Below are positions 41,335 through 52,634 of a stretch of DNA of 64,000 bases, in pieces. Numbering within the stretch: position 1 is the first letter of the stretch; every line of letters begins with the position of its first letter. Source of the stretch: Angiostrongylus vasorum. Taxonomy: Eukaryota; Nematoda; Chromadorea; Rhabditida; Metastrongylidae. Location of the stretch: the NCBI GenBank assembly GCA_018806985.1, contig JADANN010000445.1:2646588-2710587 (forward strand), given 5' to 3'. The position numbers and the translations under genes were made by a program. The notes under the pieces were generated by a model, which was given only the letters and a program-made list of their open reading frames with translations, made no database searches and was not told the DNA's origin.

Positions 41335-43600
41335 TTAGTTGCGAGACTATGTAGCACGTACCCAGGTAGCAGATAGTGGGTTAAACGGTGACCAAAAAGC
41401 GATCCCGTGCTTTCTGCAGTCGGTTCGTTCAAGAGCCTGTACTCAAGCGACTAGGAAGGAAATAAGAGGTGGTTTGGATTCGCTTCCAACAAATAACCTC
41501 CACATTTACGCCGGTGAAGGTTAGCATGCTATACGTGGGCACATCCATCTCCCCTCTCCTCCAGCTCAGAGCTCAATTCGTATACGTCGGCACGAAATGC
41601 TAAACGCAGTAAAATTAGTGCGGTTCATTCCACTTACCCCGAAAGTACCTCTAATATGGACTTAAATCTGGAAGGACTAAAATGACGACCTGTACCTATT
41701 TATTTATTTATTTATTTAATCAATTTAGATTGATTCGCATATGAATTCTCCATAGAGGACCTGATCATGCAGGCAAAAAATGATAAGGTGCAGCGTTGTC
41801 GGACTGCCTGAGACGACAAGACACCACCCTTCTTACGCCGTCTGTGACACCAAAGGACTGTTCCTCGAAATATGCAATAGTAGGGAGTCAGTGGCATGGG
41901 CGTTCTCGTCACCGTAAGTTTTGCCATGAAAATCGATTCATTCGAACAACTAACAACTCGAATCGGACCTTTACGATTGAAGAGATGTGGATCAGTACCA
42001 CCTTCCACAATGCTCATTTACACACCGACATGAAGTTATGATGAGGAAGAAACTAAAGCGTTCCACGTGGATTTGGAGAAGTTCTGCAAAGACCAAACAT
42101 TATTTAGAACGATCACCGGATATTTTAACGCTAAAATTGGACCTAGGGAAAACGCCAAATGGGAGCCTCCGGATCGGGATGGAACGAGCAGGGTTAATGG
42201 CTGTCTGAATGTATCATAACGACAATGGACATTCATAATAACTCACATTCAAAAAACGAAGTCCCACAACCACTATAAACTGGGACTTCTTCAATTCACT
42301 AGTCTGTTGGGAAGGTGCCGTTCTCGATAATATTGACGAGGAATACGATAGGCTCACACAACATCTTCACGTTAGTGCTATGAAAGCTGAGAGTTCGAAA
42401 GTCACCAAGAGACGTCCGTCTCCGGAAACACTCGAGCTGATACGTCAGCGTGGAATCGCACGAGCTGCAGGCAAACGCGAACTAACGTCCGAACTTGTAA
42501 AACTGCAGACAGGCGATAAAAGAAGATCTTAAAGAGAGAAGAGCAGCAGTAATGGTCGAAGCTGCAGAGGTTGGGAAAAGCATTCGCAAAGCCCACCGAA
42601 GCTTCGCCAATTACAAGACCAACATGATTGCACTCTGACGCCCAGACGGAACAGTTACAGCGTCCAGAAAGGCAATGCAGAAAGCCATTCACGAATGCTA
42701 CTCAGATCTCTTCCGTAGCCACGTTCTCCTTCTCTTATATGAAATAAAGGATGATGGATATATAGTATAAAGAACCAAAAAGAACCTGGTTTGGACCGTA
42801 TAAAACTTAAACAGCTGTACAGCTGGAAAACGTTCAGCCGTCAGTCCTCATCAGTACACTGGCACGGGCGTTAACATGTTACCTTTCACAGGATGCAAGG
42901 TTCCTATTCAAATCAAGGCTAACAAAACGGTGTTGTTCCGAAAAAAGAGAGACCTCCACGACATCGGCAAGCTTATTGCCCAATCTGTGTGCTCTCTGTC
43001 GTGTACGAACTCGTCACTCGAGTAATTCTTGGCAGAACACTAAACGAATGAGAATCATGTTAACAATCAAGGTTTCGCAAAGGATTCGGTATGGTAGACA
43101 ACATCTACACGATAACAAGAATCATTGAACTATGGCAAGTGCCCAGGGAAACCAGTGTGCCTCGCCTTCATCGATTTAGTGAAGGCTTCAGGCTCAGCTG
43201 AGACGGAAACAGTTATGAGGCAGGGGAGCTCTGCACAGTTGGGGCATCCCTAACCAGTACATGATTCTTAATAAGCTACAAAAAATATCAAACCGAAATA
43301 TCACCACTCTACAACGACACTGACATCGACGTAAAAAGAGGAGTTACGAAAGGCGAAACAATCTCGCCAAAATCATTTACCTCCATCTTCGAGACCGTCT
43401 TACAAACACTGTAATGGGACAATATCAGAGTGAAATCGATGCTCGGCAATTACACCATCTTCGCTTTGCTAATGACTTCGTCCTTATAACACCAAATTTT
43501 TAGTAAAGCTAGTCGAGTGGTGACAGGACTTGACAACGTTTGTGAAAAGACTGGCCTTCGATTAAATCTCACAGAAACAATGTTTATAGTGAAGTTTCTC
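41335..43600 (+). mobile_element. RTE-alpha copy F
   Basis: The leader is at 41335-41660. The decayed endonuclease at 41680-42260 is interrupted by a (TATT)n tract at about 41698-41720. A well-matched linker (42290-42700) and RT (42744-43600) follow. From 42744 it shares unusual lesions with fragment D1. FAND replaces FADD near 43468. Confidence 0.75.
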
Positions 43601-43704
43601 GTTTGCACGATACGTCCTGTCCCGCAGGTCTTTTCGTTGTTATCTTAGCACGAGATCTAGAAATTTGGTGATTAAACCGTTTATGTAACACTAATGATGC
43701 AAAA

Positions 43705-44085
43705 AATGGAGCTGGTAGCACAGTGGTAGTGATATCGGTCATCATGAGCATGGTGCTAGTTCGATTCCGCTCCGAGCAAGGAAAGCCTCTCGTCTCTCCA
43801 GGGTGAGAAATTGGTACCGGACTTGTCTGGGAAAAAATCACTCACTACAATCCAAGTGGAAACGTTCCAGCCGGCTATCTCAGGACTCCAGGGAGAATTG
43901 TTCGATCAGCATTCTACGATATTCAAGATGAAATGAAAATCCTCAAGCAGCAAACGAAGCCACACGTAAAAACTTGGAAGACTTTCGTGAACGATGTATA
44001 CGAGGAAAAGCACTGGATGTGAGAAGTGCTGGAATCCGCACAGTAGACGTGAAGACGAATCAAATAAAACAAAACAAAAGAAATA
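43705..44085 (+). mobile_element. SINE-C copy (reference copy)
   Basis: Head GGTAGCACAGTGGTAGTG (A box), GCTAGTTCGATTCC (B box), body GAAATTGGTACCGGACTTG, and tail AAATAAAACAAAACAAAAG. The head is tRNA-like but not a complete tRNA. Confidence 0.7.
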
Positions 44086-44309
44086 AAAAATGATTCGAAA
44101 GTAACGTCATTGCGATATAGAACGCGTAAGTAAAAAAAGAAAATGTGAGGAGCAACGTGACCAGTATATAAGGATGGTACAGATAACGACAAGGAACATT
44201 AGTATAATGAAGTATATTCTGCAATGTTGCTTAAGCGATATTAGGAAAAACAACGACTTAATAGATACCAATATTACGTTTTTATTTACTGCCTGTTAAT
44301 ATTTTTTTA

Positions 44310-44800
44310 CGGCAGGGATATGATGTGAAATAACACTACTATATAATGCTGAGATATTTGCAAAACTTGAACACTAGGTTAGATTCGAACCAGCTATTAT
44401 CCTTTCCAGGGGTCTATTTGTTACTCACTGCACCACTGAGAATAATAATGGGCACTAAACAAAAAAAGGAAATATAACTTCCAATGATGCTGAGATATTT
44501 GCAGAACTCCAGACCGCAGGTGTTTGCGGTGGGGAACGAACGCACTACTGTCCTTTCCGGGGAGTAACGCGTTCACCACCACACCATGCGGGTCCTTCGT
44601 TTCGCCTGTCTCTCAGCTAGTTGTATCGATCTTTTGCCACCCGTCAGCGGGATTGATCTGGGGAGCCCAAATCGGCAACGAACCCAGTTAAGCTGAAGCT
44701 GCAGTTATAATCACAATTTTTACCTTATTAATTACTGCCTACTCTTTTTAACGGCAGGGTATATATTGCGAAATATAACTTCAATGATGCTGAGATAATT
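44310..44800. mobile_element. Cluster of MITE-like fragments
   Basis: The unit ends GGCAGGGATATGATGTGAAAT and GGAAATATAACTTCC...GATGCTGAGATA occur three times here (44318, 44478 and 44752), so copies are nested or tandem. Inner parts carry tRNA-like boxes (CTCACTGCACCACTGAG). Confidence 0.55.
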
Positions 44801-45011
44801 CGACTTCATTAAACATCGTTGGAGGTGGATGAGTGCATAATTCGCGGTGACCCAACGATGTATCGATTCAGTGCTGCCGTCCTCCCAGACAAGTCTGTTA
44901 CCAATTTGCCGACTTCGGATGGAGGGAGGGCTTGTGGGCCTGGAGCGCCGGAATCGTTCCCATGTGTACTGCAGGGAGTCTCCGACCCGTGTTGCACCAG
45001 GGCTCGGTGCG
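44799..45011 (-). mobile_element. SINE-A copy, truncated
   Basis: Lacks the first part of the 3' region, with a small internal deletion near 44840. The head end is diverged (GTTGCACCAGGGCTCGGTGC on the plus strand). Confidence 0.7.
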
Positions 45012-45104
45012 TCAAAAATAAACCATCATATTAGAAATAACCCATATTACCCCATACTGGCCACTCGGACAGTAGCATATGGACACTATAGTGTTCATAA
45101 AAGA

Positions 45105-45384
45105 CGATAAAAGATAGAGCTCTCGGCGATGATGAATCTCTGAGGGATGTACCATACATTCGACTTCACTAACCATCATTTGGAGGTGATTGAGTGCATA
45201 TCTGGCTTTTACAATGACGCGCTGGCCTATAGATGTATCGAACCAATGCTCCTATCCCTATCAGACAAGTCTGCTACCAATTTGCCGACCCCAGAAGGAT
45301 GGAGGGCTCGGTGGACCACGCGCGCGGGGATCGATCCCACATGTGTGTTGCAGAGCGCCTCCGCCCACTGCGCCATAATCGCCC
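45105..45384 (-). mobile_element. SINE-A copy
   Basis: Full-length minus copy, flanked by GGACACTATAGTG on the left and TAGTGTCC-related sequence on the right. Confidence 0.8.
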
Positions 45385-45475
45385 GTAGTGTCCATATCGT
45401 CGCGAATGGGTTAAGGAGGGAGGAGCAAGTTCTTAAGTGTGCTTAGGCATGATAGACTATTCTTAGTTTTGTAGT

Positions 45476-45820
45476 TTGCTATTCAGTTATGCTATCCTAT
45501 TTTGTAGTCTATTCATTGTAGAGTTTTTGGCATTTAGCCAAAAAGCCTCAAAAAAGGTCTCAGGAATCCAAGAAAAAGAACACCTAGATGGCAAACGAAA
45601 ACTAAGACAAAGTACGCCATTAGGCACACATAGGATACAAAAGCATAGCGGAGACGATTTTGAAGTAAAAGTCAATATCTTTGCACAGGAGACTAAAACA
45701 CCAGCGCGAAAACTTCTTGAAGCTTTTCGGATAAATCCCAGAAACCCTACAATGAATAGCAGGGATGAATGCCCAGAGGTCATACGCGACCTGACCCCGA
45801 ATGTTCGCATCAATTTCTGA
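45476..45820 (+). pseudogene. PLE GIY-YIG endonuclease, C-terminal half
   Basis: The 114-codon frame contains IQEKEHLDGK (end of the conserved KEH helix), then a histidine-containing stretch (STPLGTHRIQKHSGDDFEVK) and VNIFAQETKTPARKLLEAFR, then the tail NPRNPTMNSRDECP. In PLEs this half follows the GIY-YIG catalytic strands and completes the nuclease. The N-terminal half and the RT are missing, and the first 25 or so codons are probably unrelated. It ends in a natural stop after VRINF. Confidence 0.65.
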
Positions 45821-46003
45821 TGTGGGATGGTGCAGTTTCAACCTTATGCGACTGTAGTCAGCTTTTTCTAATCTTCCCCATTGGAAGTCACGTAAAAAAG
45901 CGGTTTTTGTTGATCATGTAATTCCCATAGAGTTTTTTCGTCTTTTTTGTAAGTGTTATTGAAGCGTTTGGCCTAGTAAATTGTACATCATCATACCCTT
46001 CCA

Positions 46004-46039
46004 GGCTCTGAAGAAGGCGATGCTGCCGAAACGTCAGCT
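46004..46039 (+). ncRNA. Minimal hammerhead ribozyme motif (intact core)
   Basis: Almost identical to the motif at 4754-4789: GGCT/AGCT, CTGAAGA, GGC/GCC, GAAA, AC/GT, cleavage after GTC. Only two loop bases differ. Confidence 0.65.
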
Positions 46040-46574
46040 ACTGTTGTATTGTATTGTTTTTCTATGGAAGTAAATGTATGCTGTTTAACAACCTCGCGAT
46101 TGCTGAACAAGAAAACGACGTATTTATATTCCAATGCCGAGGTAATAGAAAGTCGATCCTGGGAACTATCCAAAATGGATCAACAGTTCTACACCCTATA
46201 TTTTAGGTTCCTGCGCAAGGAGTGTGACATTTATTCTAATGTCTTAGCTGTGCCGTCGCATCCTTTGCGTGCCTAGTGGGATATTTTTTTGCTCCAAGTT
46301 TCCCATATAGGAGTTTCTTTATATGAATACATTCTGATGTCCCTGTGCCGGCAATGTACTGCTTTCAACACATTTTACAAAAGGTCAGGTATACCACATC
46401 CGAAGTCATGCAGTCATCATGTCTGATGTTAGTGTAAATCGTGCAATTTTGTGTTGCACACAGACGGTTGAACAAGTGGTTTTAAGATATAATTAACGAA
46501 ATAGAGTGCTCGTTGGTAATTCAATCATTCCACCGACTTATTTAGAGCAGTTTCTTTTTTAACATCGCTATATG

Positions 46575-46975
46575 GAAGTGGAGCGCTTCCCAACGGTTTA
46601 CCGCCTCATTGTGGCTGGGAAGTGTTTCTGAGTGTCCGACTGCGATGTACAGCGGGGAATGCATCACCTGGCAAGGACTCTCAAGCTGAGAAGGAGTCCG
46701 GCGTTTCCATCAGGAAGCTTAGCTAAGAGTAAACAAATACCAATATCCACCACCATCCTGGCATCAAAATCGCATGGTGGCAAATATCCCTCTGATGCAC
46801 AAGGGCTGCGACGACTGCCTGTAGTGGTGAAGACCTGGGGCAGACTTTGGCCAGGCTGATCTCGGGATTCCAAAGAGCGATAATGGCTTGACTAGCAAAT
46901 CTCCGTAAAATTGAAGATTATGCTGGGGCCTGCACAGCCATTGAGGGTGGGCCATTCAGTATCAAGCATCGAGTA
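46575..46975 (-). mobile_element. SINE-D copy
   Basis: Complement of the 16.3 and 26.4 kb copies: GTGTCCGACTGCGATGTAC-like block, GGGATTCCAAAGAGCGATAATGG and CTGCACAGCCATTGAGGGTGGG. Confidence 0.65.
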
Positions 46976-46999
46976 TATAAAAGTGATTATTTCGTTAGA

Positions 47000-47440
47000 A
47001 AGAAAAGGCGAGTTGAACGGTAACTTATCTTCGCCATACCTAGCATTTTGGGGCGTGGCTACTCCTTCAGACCTCTACGGTGCAGTACTGCTTTATAGCC
47101 ATGGGAAATCGCTATTTTCCACGCTATGTTGAGTGGTTCTTTCTGGTTTCCTCCCATATACACGTTGGAGGGTGTTCGAAGCACGTTTACTACAAAACAC
47201 ATTCCTTATTTATGAGTGATGAAAGGAGACGTAATGAACCTGTCTCTTCCTGTTACTTGGCTTTTAGTTCTATTCTGTCATCCAGTTGTTTTCGAACAAT
47301 CAATTTGATAGTGGAAGCGGGTACAGCACTGCTAGTGAGACCGTTCAATATGTGCATGGAGCTGACGAAATTCCGCCCTAGATTCACCAATGCCTCCATC
47401 CCCCTCGAGGTCGATAAGTTCGTACCGGATTTAAATTGAG
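47000..47440 (+). pseudogene. PLE reverse transcriptase relic
   Basis: A 119-codon frame (47080-47439) reads FPRYVEWFFLVSSHIHVGG. RYVEW resembles the RYVDD active-site box of PLE reverse transcriptases with both catalytic Asp lost. The following sequence, including GAGACGTAATGAACC, is colinear with 5.23 kb upstream of another PLE nuclease. The assignment is tentative because only one motif is visible. Confidence 0.45.
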
Positions 47441-48246
47441 CAGATTAAGGACTCTTTAAAGAGCCCAGAATTGCCGAATCAACAAGCTATACCTCTTTTA
47501 ATACCCATTCCAGTTATATATGCAGTAGGAGTTCCTTTTTAGTTCCTACTAAAAGAAACTAAAGTAAAGGGAAGAATGTTGTTGAGATGTGTACAAGAGA
47601 AATCAAATTACAAATCCGACATTAAATTTCCGATCCATCTAGATGTTTTCGCATTGTCTTAATTCGTCCAAGCAGAAACCCAGGAGTAGTAACAGCTTTT
47701 GATGGCCTATAAAAAAGAGAAAAAAGTCCGCCTTTTAAGTTACTGTATGTAGTATTTTTGCCCACTTTTTAGGCAAATTGTGCATTTCGTACAAATGTCA
47801 TTCTCTCACATTTTCCGTGTGCCATGTTAACCTACAATGATTGGAATCCATAAAAAAACAAAGAGTGCCTAAGAGCAATAACAGCCTGCAACGGAACCAC
47901 CTTCAACGTAGCAACTATCGAAAGCTCTCTAAAGCGGACAAGTCAGAAATTGAAAAGCTCTATCGGTGGAACCTTGACGTTTAAGCAAGGCTTGCGCTCA
48001 AAGCGGTATGCAAAGATGAATCCCTTGTACAACACTTTATTTCCTTCCCTATATTTCCTTCCACTTCGCACCCTCACCTCTTGTCTTGTAGTTGGGCTAC
48101 CCATAAAAATTAAAAAAATAAAAATAAAAAAAATGTGAACCTCCATTTCCACGAGCTCTTTCAAAATATCAGATTCCAACCACTATCTGATCCTACTACT
48201 TCGTCGAACAATCAACTCAAATTAAACTTGACACACTTTAACCTTG
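47441..48246. other. No supported gene
   Basis: AT-rich sequence. The minus ORF at 47943-48179 has a hydrophobic start but no domain or splice support. Confidence 0.35.
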
Positions 48247-48502
48247 AGCTAAAAAGCTGTCGGCGTTGATCAAATGTGCCATGCACTCCATTTCATTAAG
48301 CATCGTTAGCGGATTGGATGCATATCCCGCCTTTACAATACTTGCGGTGGCCTACCGACGTGTCGTGCCAGTGCTGCTATCCTTCCAGACAAGCCTGTTA
48401 CTCATTTGCCGACCCCGGAGGGATAGAAAGCTCGGTGGTCCTGGTGTGCGGGGATCGACCCCATATATTATGTTGCATCTGATCACTGCGCTACACGCAC
48501 TC
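48247..48502 (-). mobile_element. SINE-A copy
   Basis: Diverged minus copy with the conserved core CCAGTGCTGCTATCC and a decayed tRNA-like head. Confidence 0.7.
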
Positions 48503-48529
48503 TATATACTGTGACATAGAAAATTAGAT

Positions 48530-48862
48530 TCGAAAGCTACAGGTTCGTTGTTTTATTTCCTTCTGTTGATAAGCTAGTACGAAATTGCTATAAAAACGTT
48601 ATTTGGCTAAAGTTTCAGCGCCTTCCCCCTTCTCCAGAGCCGGAATGATTCAAGCCGATGATCAACAACCATTCATTCTTGTGATGTGGATTTTCGTAGT
48701 CGTATTGAGTCGAATCCAGTGCAGCACCGTTCGAATGAAGTAAGCTCACATGTCCGCTCCTTCTACACACAACGGTTGTTGAGTAATTGTTCAATGACAA
48801 TAATTTGTTTACCTGCAGACAATGATTGTGCAGCATTTCGTACTGAATCACCTGGCACTTAA
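48530..48862 (-). mobile_element. PLE terminal fragment
   Basis: Matches 34.95-35.3 kb in order: GATAAGCTAGTACG, hammerhead relic, GTGATGTGGATTTTCGTAGT, GACAATAATTTGTTTACCTG. Confidence 0.55.
48605..48641 (-). ncRNA. Decayed hammerhead motif
   Basis: On the minus strand GGCT then CTGGAGA (core A changed to G), a poor stem II, GAAAC and TTTAGCC. Confidence 0.35.
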
Positions 48863-49189
48863 CTATGCAACAGTTCTGTAAACCGAAATCCGTGGAGTTT
48901 CGGCGCGTGTGAAGAGTGTTTTTTATTTTCTCGAGTTCGCTCGGACATAAAAAAACATAAAACCCTGTTCGATGTGTACAAAACGGATATCACTTCCCAT
49001 TACTCTGCCGATTTAGAAACCACCATGTTCATCATGTTCTCCAATCTCCGGCCAACCGATAACAACTTCATGCGTCACAACAACCTCCTGCGCGAAAAAG
49101 TCGTCCATTATTATGGCGTGGCCAAAAATCTCTGCGAAATTCGCCAGATCCAGAATTCCAAGTTATTTTTGCCACACTACATAAACTAG
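48863..49189 (+). CDS. Unclassified open frame, possible exon
   Basis: 108 codons open from 48863 to TAG at 49187. The later part reads KKHKTLFDVYKTDITSHYSA then FIMFSNLRPTDNNFMRHNNL and HYYGVAKNLCEIRQIQNSKL. From about 48950 the base composition looks coding (C-rich third positions), unlike its surroundings. There is no ATG at the start and no clear acceptor, so it may be a 3' exon or an unrecognised transposon fragment. Function unknown. Confidence 0.4.
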   Translation, partial: LCNSSVNRNPWSFGACEECFLFSRVRSDIKKHKTLFDVYKTDITSHYSADLETTMFIMFSNLRPTDNNFMRHNNLLREKVVHYYGVAKNLCEIRQIQNSKLFLPHYIN

Positions 49190-49546
49190 GTATATGTTGC
49201 AAATGCGTTCATTATGGGTTCTTATTTTGTTTAATATATATCTGTCTGAACAGAGCTAAATGTGGCATTTATTTTCGTTCATTTCCATTCAAATCCGGCC
49301 ACTGTCTTCCCTTGAAGAATAATATAAGCAATATAAAAACATATAATATATAACAATATACAACATCATGTTTTTAGACTAATATGAGCACTTGCTAGCT
49401 AGTCCTGCAAACAACCAAGTACGTTAACTAATTAGCGTAGTGTCTCAGCAATAAATAATGACATACGACATACAGGATGAAATAATCACAGTTAAAATTT
49501 TCCGCTTAAAATCCAATTATATTTAGCCTGGAACAAATTTAAATAC

Positions 49547-49760
49547 TCAGTAAAAAGGTTCCCAATTAGAGTCGTCAGCAGGTGTAAGGTTACCAGTGAC
49601 AAGAAGAAAAATATCGATGATCCACCATACTCCAAGGCCTCCTAGCGTCATCAGTTTACCAACTGCGATCGCCGAATAACCGAGACAAAATCTGTCCACC
49701 GCTACAAGCCCAAGAAATATAGAGTACAAAAGAGTGGAGAGAAAGTGATGGCCCGTATAT
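49547..49760 (-). CDS. TM2D2-like gene, last exon (TM2 domain)
   Basis: Acceptor CTCTCTTTTTCAG. The first base completes the Lys codon of PCIK. The protein is [20 protein letters not shown], then [20 protein letters not shown], then [20 protein letters not shown] and [10 protein letters not shown], with stop TGA at 49549-49547. Two hydrophobic helices (about residues 7-20 and 45-58) flank the conserved VDRFCLG turn and the [13 protein letters not shown] motif, the signature of the TM2 domain. All key residues are present, and there is no break. Confidence 0.92.
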
Positions 49761-49881
49761 CTGAAAAAGAGAGAAGTCGTAAGAATGATAAAGCACACTA
49801 CACACAGTTCCGCGGAAACAACAAGTTAATGCTTTATTAGCAGTTATTATTATCCGGAACCACGATTTCAAAATAACGCAC

Positions 49882-50015
49882 TTGATACATGGAGTTCTTC
49901 TGAAGAAATGACGTCGTCCACGACATTCAATGCAAGGTAATGCTCTGCATGTTACCCAGGTCCACTCAACATCTTCAGCTCTTTGCCCACCGAATTTAGT
50001 ACAATGTCCAGCATC
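49882..50015 (-). CDS. TM2D2-like gene, Cys-rich exon
   Basis: Acceptor GCAGCTTTCTAG and donor AA|GTGCGT; phase 0 in, 2 out. The protein DAGHCTKFGGQRAEDVEWTW then VTCRALPCIECRGRRHFFRR and TPCIK carries the conserved C-x-KFGG, CRALPGIEC-like and PCIKYTGHH elements of TM2D proteins. It joins both neighbours in frame. Confidence 0.9.
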
Positions 50016-50477
50016 CTAGAAAGCTGCACTTAAACAATATTACAGAGACGACTGACTATTCTGAACCAATCAATAATGTATTCATTAACATATTTTGATA
50101 GCATTATGGGCTACATCTTCATCTTCGCGAATTGGTATCCCAAGGTATGGAACGATCACATACGGGGTGGTAGTTCATCTTCAAAAAGTTATTTACTGCC
50201 AGCAAGTTAAGCATTCCGTGAACGAGTCGAGTCAACGGCTAACCAACCAAGGAACCTAACCCCTAACGAAAATATCGTCGTATGGCGGGAAAATTCCCTC
50301 CGATCCATAAGTACAACTAACTATCTGGATTGGCCATCTCGCAGTAAATTAGCAAAAATATCTCAACTATAGGGTGTTTTTGAATCCGAAAGAGCCCCCA
50401 ATTTCGCAGCAGGACGAGTACGGAGAGGCTGCTAGAATCTCAGGGACCAACGGAAGCTGCCTGGACCAAGAAGAACT

Positions 50478-50993
50478 ATGGTGACGATCTGCACCTACAA
50501 TGCACGTACGCTTGCATCCGAGTCCCCGATAGAAGACTTGCTCATGCAAGCAAGAAGGATAAGGTACGATGTCATCGGCCTGCCCGAGACGAGACGACAT
50601 CACCCATTGAATGCCGTCTATGACACCGGAGAAGAACTGTTCCTCAGAACATGCGACAGTAGAGGAGTCGGCGGCGTCGGCGTTCTCGTCAACACGAGTT
50701 TGTCCATGAACATCGATTCATTCGAACAGCTTACAACCCGAATCGGACGTTTGCGATTGAAGAGATGTGGATCAATACCGACTGTGACAATCTTCGTCGT
50801 TTACGCGCCGACATCAAACTATGACGAAGAAGAAGTCGAAACGTTCTATATGGACTTAGAGAATTTCTACAGAGAAGACCATACATTCTTTAAGGTCATC
50901 AATGGAGATTTCAACGCCAAGATTGGACCAAGAAGAACGTCTGAAGAACGTCACATTGGGACCCACGGATTAGAATGGAAACGAACAGGGTGA
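50478..50993 (+). pseudogene. RTE-alpha endonuclease (copy G)
   Basis: From [16 protein letters not shown] at the natural start, through PETRRHH (catalytic Glu), [26 protein letters not shown] and [18 protein letters not shown] one-base shift near 50985 (TGGAAACGAACAGG) ends it. The last motifs ([25 protein letters not shown]) continue in the frame 51013-51417. As in other RTE elements it would nick target DNA. All motifs survive but are not in one frame. Confidence 0.85.
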
Positions 50994-51815
50994 GCGGCTA
51001 TCTGACTTTATCATGGCTTCCAAGACCATCCATGGCAACTCGCAATGCCAGAAGCCCCACCCTCAGCGCTGGACGTGGGAGTCTCCCAATGGAGAGTACC
51101 ATAACGAAATAGACCACATCATAGTGAATAGAAGGTTTTGCCTAACCGATGTCGCTGTTGTCCCAAAATTCTACACGGGATCAGACCAACTTCTCCTTCG
51201 TGTAACATTCTACTTCTCGAGCAAAGGGAGAAAAAAAGCCGCTAAATTCAAAAAGCCGAAATCCCAGAACCACCACAAACTGGGACTTATTCAATTCATT
51301 AGTCGGCTGTTAGGGAAGATGCCTTTGTCGATAACATCGACGAGGAAATACGATCGACTCAAACAACATCTTCACGTCAGCGCTATGAAAGCTGATAGTT
51401 CGAAAGTCGCCAAGTGACGTCTGTCTCCAGAAACACTCGAGCTGATACGCCAGCGAGGAATCGCATGACCTGCAGGCAACCGCGAACTAACGTCTGAACT
51501 TGCAAAACAATGCAGGTAGGCGATAAAAGAAGATCTTAAAGAGAGAAGAGCAGAGCAATGGTCGAAGCTGCAGAGGCTGGCAAACGCATTCGTAAAGCCC
51601 ACCGATACTTCGCCAATTACAAAACCAAGATGATTACACTTCGGCGCCCAGACGGAACAGTAGCAGCGTCCAGAAAGGCAATGGAAAAAATCACTCACGA
51701 ATAATACTCAGATCTCTTCGATAGCCACATCCACCTCTCACCATATGACATAAAGGAGGATGGACATTTTGTACCACCGGTTCTCCCTTTCGAAATCCGA
51801 CATGCCATTTCGTCG

Positions 51816-52634
51816 GTGAAAAATCGAACAGCACCAGGTCCGGACAGCATAAGACCAGAACACCTAAAGAACCTTCCTCCAGTCCTCGTAAGCACACTGG
51901 CTCGGCTCTCCACACGTTATCTGTCCGAATGCAAGGTCCCTACTCAGTGGAAGACCATCAAGACCGTGTTGTTATTCCAGAAGGGTGACCTACACGATAT
52001 CGGCAACTATCGCCCAATCTGCTTGCTGTCTGTCGTCTACAAACTTTTCACTCGAGTCATCCTAAACGGGATTGACAGAACACTGGACGAACGACATCCA
52101 TGCGAGCAAGCAGGGTTTCGAAAAGGATTTAGTACGATGGACCACATCCACACGATAACAAGGCTCATTGAAGTATCAGGAGTGTACAAAAGACCGCTCT
52201 GTCTCACTTTCAGCGATTTACAGAAAGCCTTTGATTCAACTGAGACAGAAGCAGTCAAGGAAGTCCTTGATAGTCAGGGAGTCCCTATTCAGTATAGATT
52301 CTTCGTGAGCTGTACAAAAATTTCTCAACCAAGATTTCACCGTTCTACAACGACATTAAGAACGACGTCAAAAAAGGGGATAAGCAAGGCGATACTATCT
52401 CGCAAAAATTATTTACCGCCACCCTCCAAAATGTCATGCGAACATTGGAATGGGGATAATATGGGAGTGGAAATCGATGGTCGGCAGTTACAGCACCTTC
52501 GCTTTGCTGAAAACATCGTCCTTATAACACCGAACATTAGCCAAGCGGAACGTATGCTTACCAACTTTGATAAAGTCTGTGGAAAGATTGGTCTTCAACT
52601 AAATCTCACAAAAACGATGTTGATGAAGAACTGA
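51816..52634 (+). pseudogene. RTE-alpha reverse transcriptase (copy G)
   Basis: A 272-codon frame: NRTAPGPDSIRPEHLKNLPP, GNYRPICLLSVVYKLFTRVI, GFRKGFSTMDHIHTITRLIE, then motif A LTFSDLQKAFDS. After a shifted patch (about 52310-52460) comes motif C as LRFAENIVLITPN. The usual FADD box has become FAEN, losing both catalytic Asp, so the enzyme is dead even apart from frameshifts. The tail LQLNLTKTMLMKN follows, then a stop. Confidence 0.85.

Larger units (their letters stand above)
45476..46110 (+). mobile_element. PLE 3' end with endonuclease tail and hammerhead
   Basis: The best-preserved PLE 3' end: an open endonuclease tail (45476-45820), 3'UTR, hammerhead motif 46004-46039, and trailer to about 46110. 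It is used as the reference for the other fragments. Confidence 0.7.
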
